Assembly (NCBI GenBank): GCA_030248135.1
Contig: JASANC010001728.1
Coordinates: 62,001-126,000 of the forward strand
Length of the DNA stretch: 64,000 nucleotides
From: Theristus sp. LFF4_11
Lineage: Eukaryota > Nematoda > Chromadorea > Monhysterida > Xyalidae
Direction of reading: 5' to 3'
In this document: positions 34,336-47,519 of the stretch, piece by piece
How the letters are laid out: the number at the start of each line of letters is the position of its first letter
How positions within the stretch are numbered: position 1 is the first letter of the stretch
Position numbers and translations under genes: made by a program
Notes under the pieces: generated by a model
What the model was told of the DNA's origin: nothing
The model's input: only the letters and a program-made list of their open reading frames with translations
The model's database searches: none

Positions 34336-35550
34336 GTTCGGACCTTGGTTGATTAGCGTTGATTGCTTAATGATTCGGTCGGGCAGGTTGTTTGAACGCT
34401 GACGTTATTTTCACGTGTTCTGCTGGTTAAGCTAAAATCTTTGTGAAATTTGTATGGTATTACGGTAAAGAGAAACGGCTTTTGACTGAGCTAGTCACAT
34501 TCTCAAATTTCATTTTTTGGCAAAACACATCTGCATAATTGTGGAATGTGGACTTTGAAATTCAATATTGTCAGTTTGAAACCCGACTTTTCGTTTTGAA
34601 AACGCAAATGCCAACATTGTAATCTCTTTTTGCTTTATTACTTTTATTTTTTCAAACATTGCATACATTCACTTTGTATTTTCTACACATAGTTTTCGGT
34701 TACATCGATTCAATTTTTTGCAATGAAACAGCCAGCACATTTTTAAAAATTATTTTAAAAATAAGTGATTTATCTACAATGACTCTGAAACATTGAAACA
34801 AGTGTTTTGCATGTGGCGTCGACAACCTCTGCACGTCACATGCGCGAAATCAAAAGTTCCAATTGCCTTTTACGCTGCGACTAATGGCGGTGACGGTTTT
34901 AGCTGTTTTGGCTTGCCTACTCATGGTGTCTTACACTTCTCTGGTATTATGCCGTGCACTGCAGAATAAAACTGACTGACTGACTGACTGACTGAAATTT
35001 TAACACAACAAAAAACGGCAACTATATTTCTTTTACGGCTGCAAGATTCAGCTTAAAATGTTGTTCAGTTCTGAACACAAACTGTTTTTCCTGTTTACGT
35101 TTTTAATCACACTGTACAATGTACATTGTATGTATAAATCACAACCATGCATAAAACAGAACAGACAAGAATAAATCAACAATAAGCAGTAAGCATAGTT
35201 TTCTACATAAACCTGACCCTTTTCGTTTAAAAATAGTACAATAGCGTTGCAGATTCTTCACTTTCAAGATTAAATAAAACAAATAATGTTTAAAAAACTG
35301 CACTTGCAATATATCACAAAATATTTGAACGACTACCACATGATAGAACATATGTAAGTGCAACTCATAAAATTTTCTTGCACAACACATAATTTATTCA
35401 AAAAACTGAATTGTGCAACAAATAATTCTTGATACCAACTGCTGAAACATCAAACCTTGGTTCTATTTTTACAGTACCAAAACATTTCACGTGCTCTTTT
35501 TGTTATTTTTTGCTCCATTTGAATCGCAATCCATCTACCGTCAACATTTT
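34336..35550. other. Intergenic between the four-transmembrane gene and the kinesin
   Basis: AT-rich. Includes a dispersed repeat at 34860-34996 with an (ACTG)n tail. The kinesin 3' side has a minus-strand AATAAA at about 35397-35392, some 154 bp past the stop codon, a plausible poly(A) signal. Confidence 0.45.
34860..34996 (+). repeat. Dispersed repeat with (ACTG)n tail
   Basis: GGCTTGCCTACTCATGGTGT, then GCCGTGCACTGCAGAATAAA, then ACTGACTGACTGACTG. The same sequence is inverted at 53085-53160. An end made of a poly(A)-signal-like AATAAA plus short tandem repeats suggests a retroposed (SINE or LINE 3' end) origin. Confidence 0.65.
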
Positions 35551-38500
35551 TCAACAAATCACGCAAGCGCTAGATTTTATCCGATTTGGATTGTCACTGT
35601 ATGACGAAGAGCGACGATCATAGAAGCCGTTGGCTCGCTTTGTGTCTTCGTACAGATTTCGCCATTTCTCGAGAACCTTCTCATTTGGTGCGTCCAGAAT
35701 GCCTTTGATGACACTCAGTTGGACTTGTTCAGTCTGAGTAAAAAATCAAAAACTAAAACCATTTTTATTGTACAGTACTTTTGTCTTTCTGTCCGTTTGT
35801 ACTATTAGCACACTGTTATTCTACTAGAATAAGACAACTGACATTGAAAGAAACTGAAACTGATGATTCTTGTCAGCTCAAAAAGTAACCTTGTGCTGTT
35901 CGCCATGGTTGACGACATCTCGCAGGCACTGCATCTTTGCTTCCATTTTATCTTGACGCCGCTTCAGAACATTTGACTCCATGTCGGCTTTGATTTTTCC
36001 GACATCAATCACCTGCGAGATAAAACACCGTGAATGTGCAAATTATACTGCCAAATTATCATTCAATGTGCAACACAATTTGTGATTGAATGTGATTAAT
36101 TTTAGTTTTCGACGAAAATTATAAAAAATGCCTTTATTTACTGCATCTATAACAAATTGTAGTTGTTGTTTAGCATAATATCCCTCACCCTTCGGTTGTT
36201 ATTTGCCGCTGAGATCATCGAACGAGACAGAGCGTCCGTTTCAAGCAACGCCGCTGTGTTCCGGCGGTCTCTCCGGTCGCGTTGAATTGGAATCTGAACA
36301 CCCCACACCTCGACCAACAGGAACCCGTCACACAGCCAATTAAGAGCCGGTTCGCGCATCGGTTTAAACGAGAACTGCTGTTCGTGTTTGAACTTTGGGC
36401 AATTGTCGTCGACCTGTTAAGAATGATGATTTTCAAATTACAATCTGCTTGCAGTTTTGTAATAACGATTTGTAATTCCTATACTACTACACTGTAGCTT
36501 AATACTACACTTGTTTTTAAATCAAATACCTAAATAAATAATCAAGTTGAATAACTAAATTTTTTCTTTATTTTAATCATTTAATATTTTTTGAAGCATT
36601 TATGAATCCCTAATGATTGCAATTGGTTGTTATGGGTATTATCCATTTTAGGTTCTGCGACTGAATGCGTTTGCAGAAGTGGAAAGGAAACAAGATTCAA
36701 TCTTTATGTGGCAATTCAAAAACGCCTAAGTGACCCTTGCCCTAATTAGGGGACTCAGATCACAAAGCCAATTTTGAATTCCCGCGTCACGGATATGCGC
36801 GCATTGAGTCTCGCGACCAAAATAAAAGATAATACACTCACAGCAAAATCGGCAATCTCAAAACATACAGACCTGTAATTCATTATTGATCAACTGTATC
36901 GATAAAAATCATGTTACTTTAAATGACGAAATTGTTTGAGAAAACTGATATCGCTTGCCTTTTTTGTTTGAATATATTCCTCCGAATCAAAATGTTTATA
37001 TCGACAGAAGACGTCCGTGTAGCGCGGTGGTAAACCCATGGCGCCGTGGATTTTTACTTTGTAAAAATAGTCTTTATTCAGTAGATCCTTCGGATTGTCC
37101 ACCCACAGCTGATAATTATCATCAAATTCTTTTCCTGTAATTGAAACGTCATAAAGCTTGAAGAAAGTTTGATCGAATCATGATAAAGAATAACTCGGCC
37201 ATAACCAGCAACAAAACGGCTTTGGATATTTTTTGTTTTGTTCACCTTTGTGATCGCAGGGCGACAATTCGATGTCCATTAAACCGCTTTCGTTTCCTCT
37301 GAAGTCAGTGATTTCCAGCTGAGATTTCATTTCGATGCAATATGCCAACGATTTCAGGTAAACGCTGCATGTACCCATTTTGCATGGCTCATCAATTGGT
37401 TCCGTAAAAGGATCTTGATCATCAGGAAGGTTTCGCAGCAGTACCTGTGCAAGCGAATTCACTTTAGACAACAAAAGTTTGTTACTAAACGGTTATCAAC
37501 TAACTTCAAACCCAAAACAGCAAACGTCAAAAAAAAATCATCACCTCTCCCTCCTCGACATCTTCGTATAATTCTTGCATTTTAAAGAAGCGACTCAAAA
37601 ATTTCTCTTTCGGCCAGTCATAAATCAGTCCGTTGGAAAAATTGCGCACGCGAACGTAAACTTCTGAACCGGGGCCAGGCAGACCGAGAAGCTCTCTGAG
37701 TTACGTGCAGTTTCGTTCAATAAAAACTTAGCTAAACATGTTCGTATAAGTTTGAGTTGTTACCTTGACACTAATTGCATTTCAAATTTGGTCATTTTGT
37801 CCAGCGCCTCACTGATCGAATTTGCTTCTTCAACTGCTGGCATCACCTGTTTTTTTTGAATTTTCATTTGTTAATTCATGAAAATTAAAACGAAAACAAT
37901 CCTCTAACCTGCAACAGTTCTTCCTGCAGTTTCGCCTGATCTTCCGTTGTATTTTCGGTAGCAGCCATATTGAATCCGCTGTTGTTCGCGATTTCTTCTT
38001 GCGCCATTTCCCAAGTGATTGTCTCTGGCGTGGCTCTGGAGCCTTTTCGATCCAACGGATTTTGAAATAGATACAACTGCGTGGTGCCAAATAAGATCCG
38101 ATCGTTGTGGTAAAGATCGATCTGCAAAAAAACCAATGGAAATTACTGCGTAGACAGTCTTTAAATGAACTGCAGTACTTACCGATGTTGCGAGCGGCTG
38201 ACCATTCACAAGCACTTTTGCTTTGTCTGTCGACTTCTCTAGCTTAACCACCGAGCCGTCCTTTGCGACAGTGATCGCTGCGTGCTGTGGCAGAATACTT
38301 GGTCCCATCATGACAATGTCCGACTTAGGGCCCTTCTGGTTGCCGATCTTTAATTTCGCGGCCGGGGTCAAAATGTGCACAATGCTGCCGACCAGTTGCG
38401 GATCCATATTCAGATTGTACAGATGGGGATTTTTTGATCGTTGCTTTTGCATTTCAGCCCGCTGTGTGGCGGCGTCTTGTGCAGCCGCTTCAGCCTGAAC

Positions 38501-41500
38501 GCAGAACTTGGTCGCGGTACTACTAATTTCGTTTGATAAATGTATTTATAAGTCTTTAAACTGAACTTAAATTAAGATCAGCGATTTTTGACAATTTAAG
38601 TGACTTTCGTAAGCCAATCTAAACTTTACCGATACCCCTTGCATCACTATTATATACCTCTTTCAGTTTCTGTTCATACGATTTGCGCAACTCTTCTAAC
38701 TCCCGCTGGTTCTCCTCGACTGCCGCCTTATCGTCGTCGGCCTCAGCGCCCTTACCGCCGCCCTTTTTCAGTTTTTCCTGAATTTAATAATGGCATTTCA
38801 CATTTCTTTTAAAATTTTTTTTAAAATACTTGAAAAAAGATCGTATACTTGTAATCGAGCATTCTCCTCTTGCAGTTCCCGGATCAGCTTCTCGGTTGGA
38901 TCCTCGTTGACGACCGCCTTGGTTTTGATTTCTTTCGCACGATCAGCGTAACGCAACGTCGACAGCGACTCTTCGTAATTGATGTCGGCTGGACTGATTG
39001 CGGCGATCATTACAGTCTTACTGTTGCCGCCGAGTGCGTTCATCAACAGTTTGGTCAGCACACTGTCGCGATACGGCACTTTCACTTTCTTCCCTGCACA
39101 ATGCAAACTGTCTATAGTTCTGCAAACTGAATTCAACATTGATCGAAAAGGAACGCCGCAAACCTTGGGACTGGTCTGCCAATGCCGAAATGCAATTTCC
39201 CAGAGCACTCAGCGACACGTTTATAGATGCACCCTCTTTCAGTCGGTCACCGGTTGCTCCCGTTGATGCGACACGCTCGCTGCCTGCTAAATCGACCAGG
39301 CAATTCTGTGAGCTCTTCGCCACTTCCTCGCCGGCTGGATTTTTGTGTTTTTGCACAAATGTAATTGCTGAAAAACAGAGAGCAAATATTCAGAAATGTT
39401 GACAAATATGTTGACAAATGTATTGCCAACATAGCATGGCCTATTTTTTTAAACGTGTCCCACTGAAATGACCTCATGTGCCACAAAACATGCGCTTGTC
39501 GTTCACAGCAAACCAGACTATCCGTTTAGCCGATTTCTTCCCGTAAACAAATGGTGAATGTCGAATCAGTCACACCAAACTGACATTTTAATGCCTGTAC
39601 TTTGACAAACGGGCGTTTTTAAATAAAATGACGTCACGTTAGTCCGGACACGTTTGAATAAATCCACAATAGCTATTTACGACGGTGCAGCGGCGTCACG
39701 GCACTGAGCAAAAGTACTGCTTTTAGACTTGGGCTAAGTATGATGGACTGAAATGAATGGGAGCGCTCACAATGAATTCAACCAACCAACAATTGTGTGC
39801 GCCCGACTGCTTGTGGCGTTCATGTTCGTCGATGCAATTGTTCGATTTTTGTTGCCTTCGTCCATTTTTGCGCGAATCGTTTCAAAGTTGTCGACCGTGA
39901 TCGATGTTTTGCCGTCCGCATAGAAACCTTTCTTTGAGTGCTCGCGAACTTTGAGTCCTTTCTTTTTGCCAGCTGAAGAAGCTTTTTTGACATTATCCTA
40001 AACCGATTAACTCTTTGTTTGTTAGAGTTATAGAGGCTACGTTTACATATGAAAGCCAACGGCTTGCATGTCTCACTTTAGATTTGGTGATTTTTTCTGC
40101 GATGTTTCTGTACAGTGATTAGTGATTATGGTGAGTTTCTTATCACATTAATATATCGGGCACTTATACGCAATGCTCAGCGACTGCTTCATTGACATGC
40201 TTGGCTATTCTTTTCTGGTTATTTGTTTTGGAGCGTTCAAAAACTTGAAAAATATCGGTAAACAGCAGAGTGTAGCTCAATCGAATGCTTTTACTACCTT
40301 TCGGGTTCAACAAGTCGCGCACGATTTCGTTGTAGATTTCAATCATCGAGAACGTCACCTCGTACTGAGTGTCGTTTGTCTCCTTCGACGATTTCTTCTC
40401 ATTAATTTCTTGGAATAATTTGTCGCAGAACATCGGTACGATGCCTTTAAAATACGACAAAAAACTCAGTATGTGAAACTGGTCATGGAGATAAATTTTG
40501 CGAGTGCTATTGCAACAGAGAATGCTTATTTTTGAGTGCACATTGTTGGATTCTTTTTTCAAATTCTCAATTTAAAATACCCAGCTTTTTATTCTGCTCA
40601 CCTTTATTAGCCCCATAGCCGACCACCGAGTACGACTTGCCCGAGCCGGTCTGCCCATAAGCGAACAACGTTGAATTGTATCCCTCCCAGGCGTTCTTCA
40701 AAATGCCGACGCCGAGATCATTGAAACAGCGCTGTTGGTCGCAGTAGTTCTTGCTGTTCTTGTGCGACGGATCCGGCTCCCAGTAGCCGTCCTTGTTCTC
40801 GCGGCCACCGTCGAACGACCAATAGCTGTAGTCGAACGCGAACAGCTGCAAGTTGACTGGGCGTTGCAATCAGTTTTTGAAAATGATGTTCAGTAGGATT
40901 TTATTTCATTTATTAGATTCCAATTGTCAATTTCATTGATAAAAGTTATTATTGTGTGTCGCCTCTGTGGTTCAATCACATCTCAAAAGGTGCCGGGTTC
41001 GACCCCCCCCCTACCGGAGAACATCCAATCCAAACGCTTGTAGTTCAGTCGCTTATAGTCTAGTGAGTCTAATCCAAAATTACCGTAAAGTCTTGCATAT
41101 AAGGTCTCCTTATATAAATTTGAAAATCAAAAATTTCTGAAAAAAGTGGAATTTCGTGTGACAACCTTATAAGTGGGAGGAGGTCTTATAAAGCGAACAT
41201 CAGGAATTCCGGGCCTTATAAACGGGGTAGGATTTCGATCAAGTCAAAATTTTGAAATTTTTGGTTTCCCGCCGTGTGACACTCCGCCCACTTTTTGGTG
41301 GGGGTCTTATAAGTGGGAGGAACCTTATATGCAAGACTTTACGGTAATCGACAAACAATTACTTTCTTGGTATGTAGCTGTTATCCAAAAAGCGAAACCA
41401 CCTTCGGATCCTTCTCCGGGTCAGCCGGGTTCGTCAGTATCGTCTGTTTGCCCTCCATTCGAACGCAACATTTTGCCTTTCGATCCTTCTCACGCTTGTT

Positions 41501-41572
41501 GAACGGTCGCACCCGCACGGCCACTTTCAGCGCTTCCTCTTTCCCTTCCTTCTCTTTCTCCTTTTTCGTCAT
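35551..41572 (-). CDS. Kinesin-3 family motor, KIF28/KLP-6 type
   Basis: Sixteen minus-strand exons join without a frame break: 41572-41402, 40845-40602, 40444-40298, 39972-39787, 39367-39164, 39093-38849, 38777-38658, 38494-38183, 38121-37909, 37846-37764, 37695-37545, 37444-37246, 37134-36959, 36413-36189, 36012-35890, 35733-35551. The product is about 993 residues, near KIF28 size. Motor: [13 protein letters not shown] near the start, P-loop [10 protein letters not shown] (about 118-128), switch I NATSSRAH (about 240), switch [11 protein letters not shown] (about 273-281), [12 protein letters not shown] and [12 protein letters not shown] neck coil follows, then an FHA domain (PHLYNLN... 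IGNQKG... LPQHAAITV, about 460-570). Downstream come conserved kinesin-3 stretches ([46 protein letters not shown]) and no PH domain. It ends SSACVIC. KLP-6 in nematodes moves polycystins in sensory cilia; a similar role here is inference. Intron 13 uses a GC donor. A MITE sits in intron 1. Confidence 0.92.
36728..36838. repeat. Dispersed repeat, copy 1, in a kinesin intron
   Basis: AGTGACCC..GCCCTAATTAGGG, then TTTGAATTCCCGCGTCA and GAGTCTCGCGACCAAAATAAA. The same order of motifs recurs at 48212-48336. Ends are not defined. The element lies in the long intron between exons 36413-36189 and 37134-36959. Confidence 0.6.
41083..41344. mobile_element. MITE, CCGTAAAG family, best-preserved copy
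   Basis: 262 bp between two TA dinucleotides (41081-41082, 41345-41346). The ends CCGTAAAGTCTTGCATATAA / TTATATGCAAGACTTTACGG are perfect inverted repeats. It lies in the first intron of the kinesin gene (40846-41401), only 57 bp from the exon 1 donor. Confidence 0.92.
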
Positions 41573-44500
41573 TGCTTGATTTTTCAGACCGCTGAAAAAA
41601 AATGGAAACAGTGAAACTGAAGATCACGAATGCACCTTTTTTCAAGTCGATCGTGAATCAATAGAAAGGATTACTCAGCAAAAAAAGTTTGTTCTGAGCC
41701 ACAGAAAAAAGCTCAAACATGATCAATGCAGTGGTCTCTCGGCTTATCATCTCGCCCACTGTCATCCCGTGGTGAAGAGACCCACAATTTTGGTTGGCCC
41801 TGGTTACCGGCACAAACAATCGTGAAGCGTGTGTTGCGTTCGGGGGTGTCTCATCCGCTACGCATGTGTTGTTGGGCTTCTGTTATAATTTTCAGCTTTC
41901 AATAGGTATACAATAGGTACAGGTACCACCATTTTTACAAACAACCTATTTTTCAGTTTTTCAGTGCATGCTTGGTATACTGGGGCTGCTGTGCGGTTAT
42001 TTACGGATGCGTGCACTCCTGTATTCAATGTACACGGTGTTTGCTTTGTGACGTACATGTATGGTCGTAGTCGTCAGTGGCTATGAATTTTGAAGTTATC
42101 AATCGGATCGGACAGTATTGATTTTTTGCATTTCTGTTTTTTTGTGTCAAATGAAATTTTTTGGTGAATTTTGATCTAACAGCCACATTCAAGTAAGAAA
42201 GCATTCGTCTGCAACAGAACATTTTGCGGGCGATCGCAAATTTTCTTCGTTCACCGTGCGACACCGTAAAAACAGTGTCCAGCCCTCGCGGTGACAGTCC
42301 GCAGCCCACAAAGCAAAAACTGATGTTCATCGTTTTTACGCATATGCGTGGCCCCTATGCCAACCCAGAAATGCTCAGCCTATCTGTGGCTATCGAAAGT
42401 TCAAAATTCAAACTACATTTTGTTCAATTTGCAAGTGAAATACACCGATAAAATCGGTAATTTATAGAACACCACAACTTTCAAGGCTTGTGTCCAGTGA
42501 ACAAGAACCCAAATACTGGTTTTTGAACCGGAGCACTGAACAAAGCAGCTGACCGTTTTCTTCATTTTACACATCTGGGTTTTGCGGCGGCTGTGCACTT
42601 TCATTGTTTGTTGATTTATGTTTATTGCATTGCGTCACTTGCAATTTAAAGAATAATGACGCACAACGAACGCAGTGAATGAAAATTTTCACTTACAAAT
42701 ATGTGAACACTAAATGCTTGAAGTTTTATAATATTACTCGATGACTGGGTATTTCATTAGTATGTCACGTTCCTTACCCACCCGCCAACACCAATACTTG
42801 GAAAACGGCCGTTACTTACTGTAGTAAGTTTTTTTTAAACCTGTCACATTTTTGCAAAATGCAGAGCTCGCTAAACAAGAAAAAACAGGGTCGCAGTTAC
42901 ATATTTAGCCACAACAGGGGTGTTTCATTTCAACCAAGCAACTTGATGCAATCGTTCTTCTTTATTCAAAGGTTCGCATGCGCTGCAGCCGCAAAAACGT
43001 ATGACAAGTTTGAGCAAACAAACTTTGCTAAAGTTGCACGTAAAACTAAACCAACTTCAGTAGCAACGGTAATTTCTCAATGCTCAAAAGTTTTTGAACG
43101 CGAAATTCGACACCCCCAACCCCGTTCCGCCTTCCCTTTAAAAAACGAGCTTTCTGACTGTGTGTTCCAGTAAAGTAAGAAAAAATACAAAATGTTGACA
43201 ATGATACAATTATTAGATGAATGAACAAAAGCTATAAAAATTATTTCACACTTCTCTGACGTTATTGAAGCAAGAAACACCGAGAACCAAGTGGAAACAT
43301 GAGCCTCTGTTTTGCGAACAAGTTGCGCGAAAAAAGTTGAGAAATGTTCAGATCATCCTGTTCAAAAAAAGGAACACACGGAAAGCTAAAATGATCAATC
43401 AGCAAAAACAAATGCGACACTGACACTGGCTTTTGTCGTCTCAGGTTGCATTAGCACGCGGTGTTTTTTTTGGCGACTGAATCTCTGCGATTGATCTATT
43501 TCGTTGCTTTTGTAATTTTTTCCAAAAAGTATTGTGTCCATCAAAAAGTTTTTGCTGGAAGCCATGTTAAGACCAAACAGAAACTTCCAAATAATCCTGT
43601 ATCAGAAACAAAAATTTATCCATTCAACCAAACCAATGGGTTACTTACAAGTGCGGGTTTTTGAGCCCTTTCAAACGTTCGTTCAAAAGTCTCGCTTTTT
43701 TCCATGTCGCGTTTTTTGTGTTCGATACGGCTTTTTGTCTACAAAGACACTTCTTAGTTAACAGCACACACTTTCACTGGTTTAAAAGTAAGGTTTCTTT
43801 TCTATCCGGAAAAGATTTTTGTTTTTCATTCACTTTCTAAGAACTTATTTTCTGCATTTCCTTCTCAGCGACCCGCCTCGAACATACATTGTATCGTGAC
43901 GCAAAAAAATTGAAAACCTGCCATTCACACGAGCTTGAAATTCCGATCAGCGTGTTCAGCATTTTTTCCAGGCGCATTCAGGAATGTCCGCAGATGATCA
44001 CCTCACATACGTTCGGTTTCTGCGGTAGGCTGTGTCAGATTTCACGTTGTGTTAACCGGAAGAACACCTCAACCAAAAAAACCTTCATATTCCCATTGCC
44101 TCAAAAACCGCACAAGAGTTTGCTAATGATATAAAATTTTGGTCTCATTCCGACAGCGCTAAAATGTGTCAATTTCACAATAATTTTAGCTAGCGAAAAA
44201 CTCGTCAAACTGAAAGTTTCTCAGTATGGATTTTTGATTGAGCGATGTTGTGCGCAGTTTGAAAGCGTTTGTTGCCGTTCAAAGTTCGTTTGTATATCCG
44301 GTGCATTCACTTTTTGGCTTTTCAAAGGTGCTGTTCAAATTTGCAGGTCGACAAAATTTATCAACTTTGTTGTCGGACCTCTTGATCGGTCGCTCTCTTT
44401 TGTGCTAAAACATCGTTTTTTAAATTGTGCTTGACAGTGGTAAAACATGTCATTTGTCTTCCATATTAGAGTTTCCTTGGTTTTCGACTATTGGACGGTT

Positions 44501-47100
44501 TTTGAATGTGCCTCGGCTGATTGGCTGTTTTGTGCTTTTTTATTCAATGTAAAATAGTGCCACCGCTCAGCTGGTTAGCAAAGACGTAAGCTTGAATGGT
44601 GAATTCGTCATTTAAAAAAAGTTTCTTCGCATTCTTTGCATACTTTTGACAGTTTTGCACGGAACGAACTTCTTGATATAAATAAGACGTCATTCATAGT
44701 GGTCTTTTTCAAACTTTAAAATGTCATCGTAAAAATGCGCTGGCGGTTTACCAAGATACCTTGCCTGACTGAGTTCACGATTTTACGATCTATGCTCACT
44801 ATTTTAAAAGGCAGGTTTGTGTTTTTTAACGCAAAAAACAACCATCATTCCTGGAACGAGATCAGGGCACACGCTACACTGCGCCAGTTGTTTATGCCAC
44901 TCAACAGAGGTCGCCTCACACGTAAAGTTCATTGGGTATCAAAGACAGCCAGACCACAAAAAAATGTTTGCCCCAAAATATTAATGGCTCCATTAAACGT
45001 TATTTTGAATTTCTTTTTGTCATTTCAATCCCGCTTCAGTTGTAAACCATTTTTTGTGTAACAACACACAGGCGTGAAAATGTGCAAAAGGTTCGTTTTT
45101 CACACAACACCACCAGTTTCACACTGGCCTTTCCATTAGTTTATTTTGCACAGCCCGACAAGCCTGTGCTGTCCCCCGCGACTTTACCTTATTGGAACTG
45201 AAGAAAAAACGTGTCTACCTTTGTAAAATGACAAACTATGGAACAGCGCTTTTCTTTCAAACGTGACATCCAAAACAGATCAGACAAAATTTCCGCGGTT
45301 TTTTAGGCAAGGGTTCACCGTGAAATGAATGAAGTTCACTAAGAATGTTTTGGTCGTGTCATTCCGTGCTGGGCTGCATGAGTAATTGGTTGATTGATCA
45401 TTTGGTAGCTTTAGTTTTTTCGTTCGTTGAAAGAAACGCGGCTTTTTTTACGACTGATATTAGTCATAAACGTTTTTTCAAAGGTACTTCAAAAATTATT
45501 AATGATTGGTGTCAAAAAGTTGCTTTTTGTGGTGCGACGGTTCCGAGAACCAACCAACAGCGTTTGAGCGTTTTATTTTGTCTAAAGAAGTTTTTCACAA
45601 AACACCAACCAGCAAAATTTCGTGCGGCCACCATTGTCACATGTGAAGTCGAATCAGTATATAAGCTGCACAGGGCGAAAGCATAAAACACTAAATAATT
45701 TAACAGCTGAGCGAGTCAAATGCTCATTATTTTTGTCGTTAGTTTTTGGGTGGGCGGCGGGCGGAGCGAAAAGTGCAAAATTACTAAAATGACTGTGATT
45801 ATCGGAGCCCATCAGGGAGCTGTTCGGGATTTCTCAGACTCTGGAGCGCTTCTTGTCCAAGAAAACTGAGTACGATCTTTTACCACTGAAAAGTTTTTTT
45901 TTCAACTAACGAAGCACTGAAAAGTTATTGTTGTTGTTTTTTTATTTCACGGTTCTGCAATGTCTGGCGTGAAGCTTTTAGTGTAAAACTTGAACATTAC
46001 TCAAAAAATTGGTGAATATGTTTTTGTTCGTTTTTCTGTTTTTGCTACGATCTTGTTTTCAAAGAAAAACCTTTGAAAAAACGATCGCAGCTGAGCCATA
46101 AATCTTGCCGTTTTTGTTTGTTGGGCAGGTCTCATGATTTGCGTGCGAGCCGATTGTGAAAGTGAAGTGAAAGAGCTTTTTTTTACACCTACTGGTATCA
46201 CTAATCGTCACGTTTCGCGCATAACTACAATCTTTTCTGAGCATTCTTTTTCTGAGTTTCTAATTTGATCTGACCACACCAACCGCAAATATTTCACAAT
46301 CACCCACCCGTGCAGAACTGTTTCAATTGGGCCCGAACACAACAATGCGAGCATCCACAAAAAAACGATAAAAACGCTCAGTACTAAAGTCTGGACGCGT
46401 TTTTTTACCTTCGGAGACCCATTTGAGTGAATAATATCAGCGTTTTTAAAGCCGCGTACAGCTGGTCGCGTAAAAACACAGCGGTGGAAACGACCTGCTG
46501 TTGGAAAGCCTGTTTGAATTTGCATTGTTCTTCTATGTTTGAACAAACTACATACATGTAGCACAGCGTTTTCAGAGCATCACGCACTTTTCCTATCATT
46601 ACAGCATTTTTGAACATCAATTTTTAGTGTTTGTTAAACGGATATTCGCCCTTGAACATCATCAGCACACTTGCCATAACCAAGCTAGTCCTGCGTGCTT
46701 TCCTACGTTGTAAAAATCCCAGTTTTTTTCTTTTGCTTATGTCTTCTTTTTTCGCCACTGGATATCATAGGCTGTAAGTGGCGCCGTAAAAAAAACAGCG
46801 CACCGGAATTTGAATATGGAATTTTACACGGTAGGAATGTTAAAACGTGCATATAAGGCTGAACAGACACATAACAAAAACCATAGTGGCACTTAAGTGC
46901 ATAATTTCTGAAGACACCCATCTTGATTTTTAGTTACGTTTCAAACACCCGACAGAAGGTGAAGAAACGCTACAAAAGCTGTCATCTGGTGGCTGAAGGT
47001 CGAAATAACAGAGCAGCACACTTGTGCTTGTTCCTGAACATCGAGCACACTCCGCAACAAACGTGTGAGATTACACCATATATTATTCTATTTCGTAACA
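41573..47100. other. 5.5 kb without a recognisable gene
   Basis: The part nearest 41573 should contain the kinesin promoter. Many short frames occur, the longest being 45345-45686 plus, 44735-45061 plus and 46564-46208 minus. The last has one hydrophobic stretch, LVLSVFIVFLWMLALLC, and overlaps another open minus frame at 46620-46405. None shows family motifs, codon regularity or matching splice sites, so I call no gene. Confidence 0.4.
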
Positions 47101-47103
47101 GTT

Positions 47104-47505
<402 letters not shown>

Positions 47506-47519
47506 CCTTTGAACCAATG

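Noticed and set aside
40955..41025. tRNA-like segment with GGGTTCGACCCC
   Set aside because: The T-arm-like part is present but there is no acceptor stem, and the D-arm and anticodon arm cannot be folded. It may be a decayed tRNA-derived repeat at most.
45345..45686. 113-residue plus-strand open frame as a gene
   Set aside because: No motif, no splice support and no base composition shift relative to its flanks.
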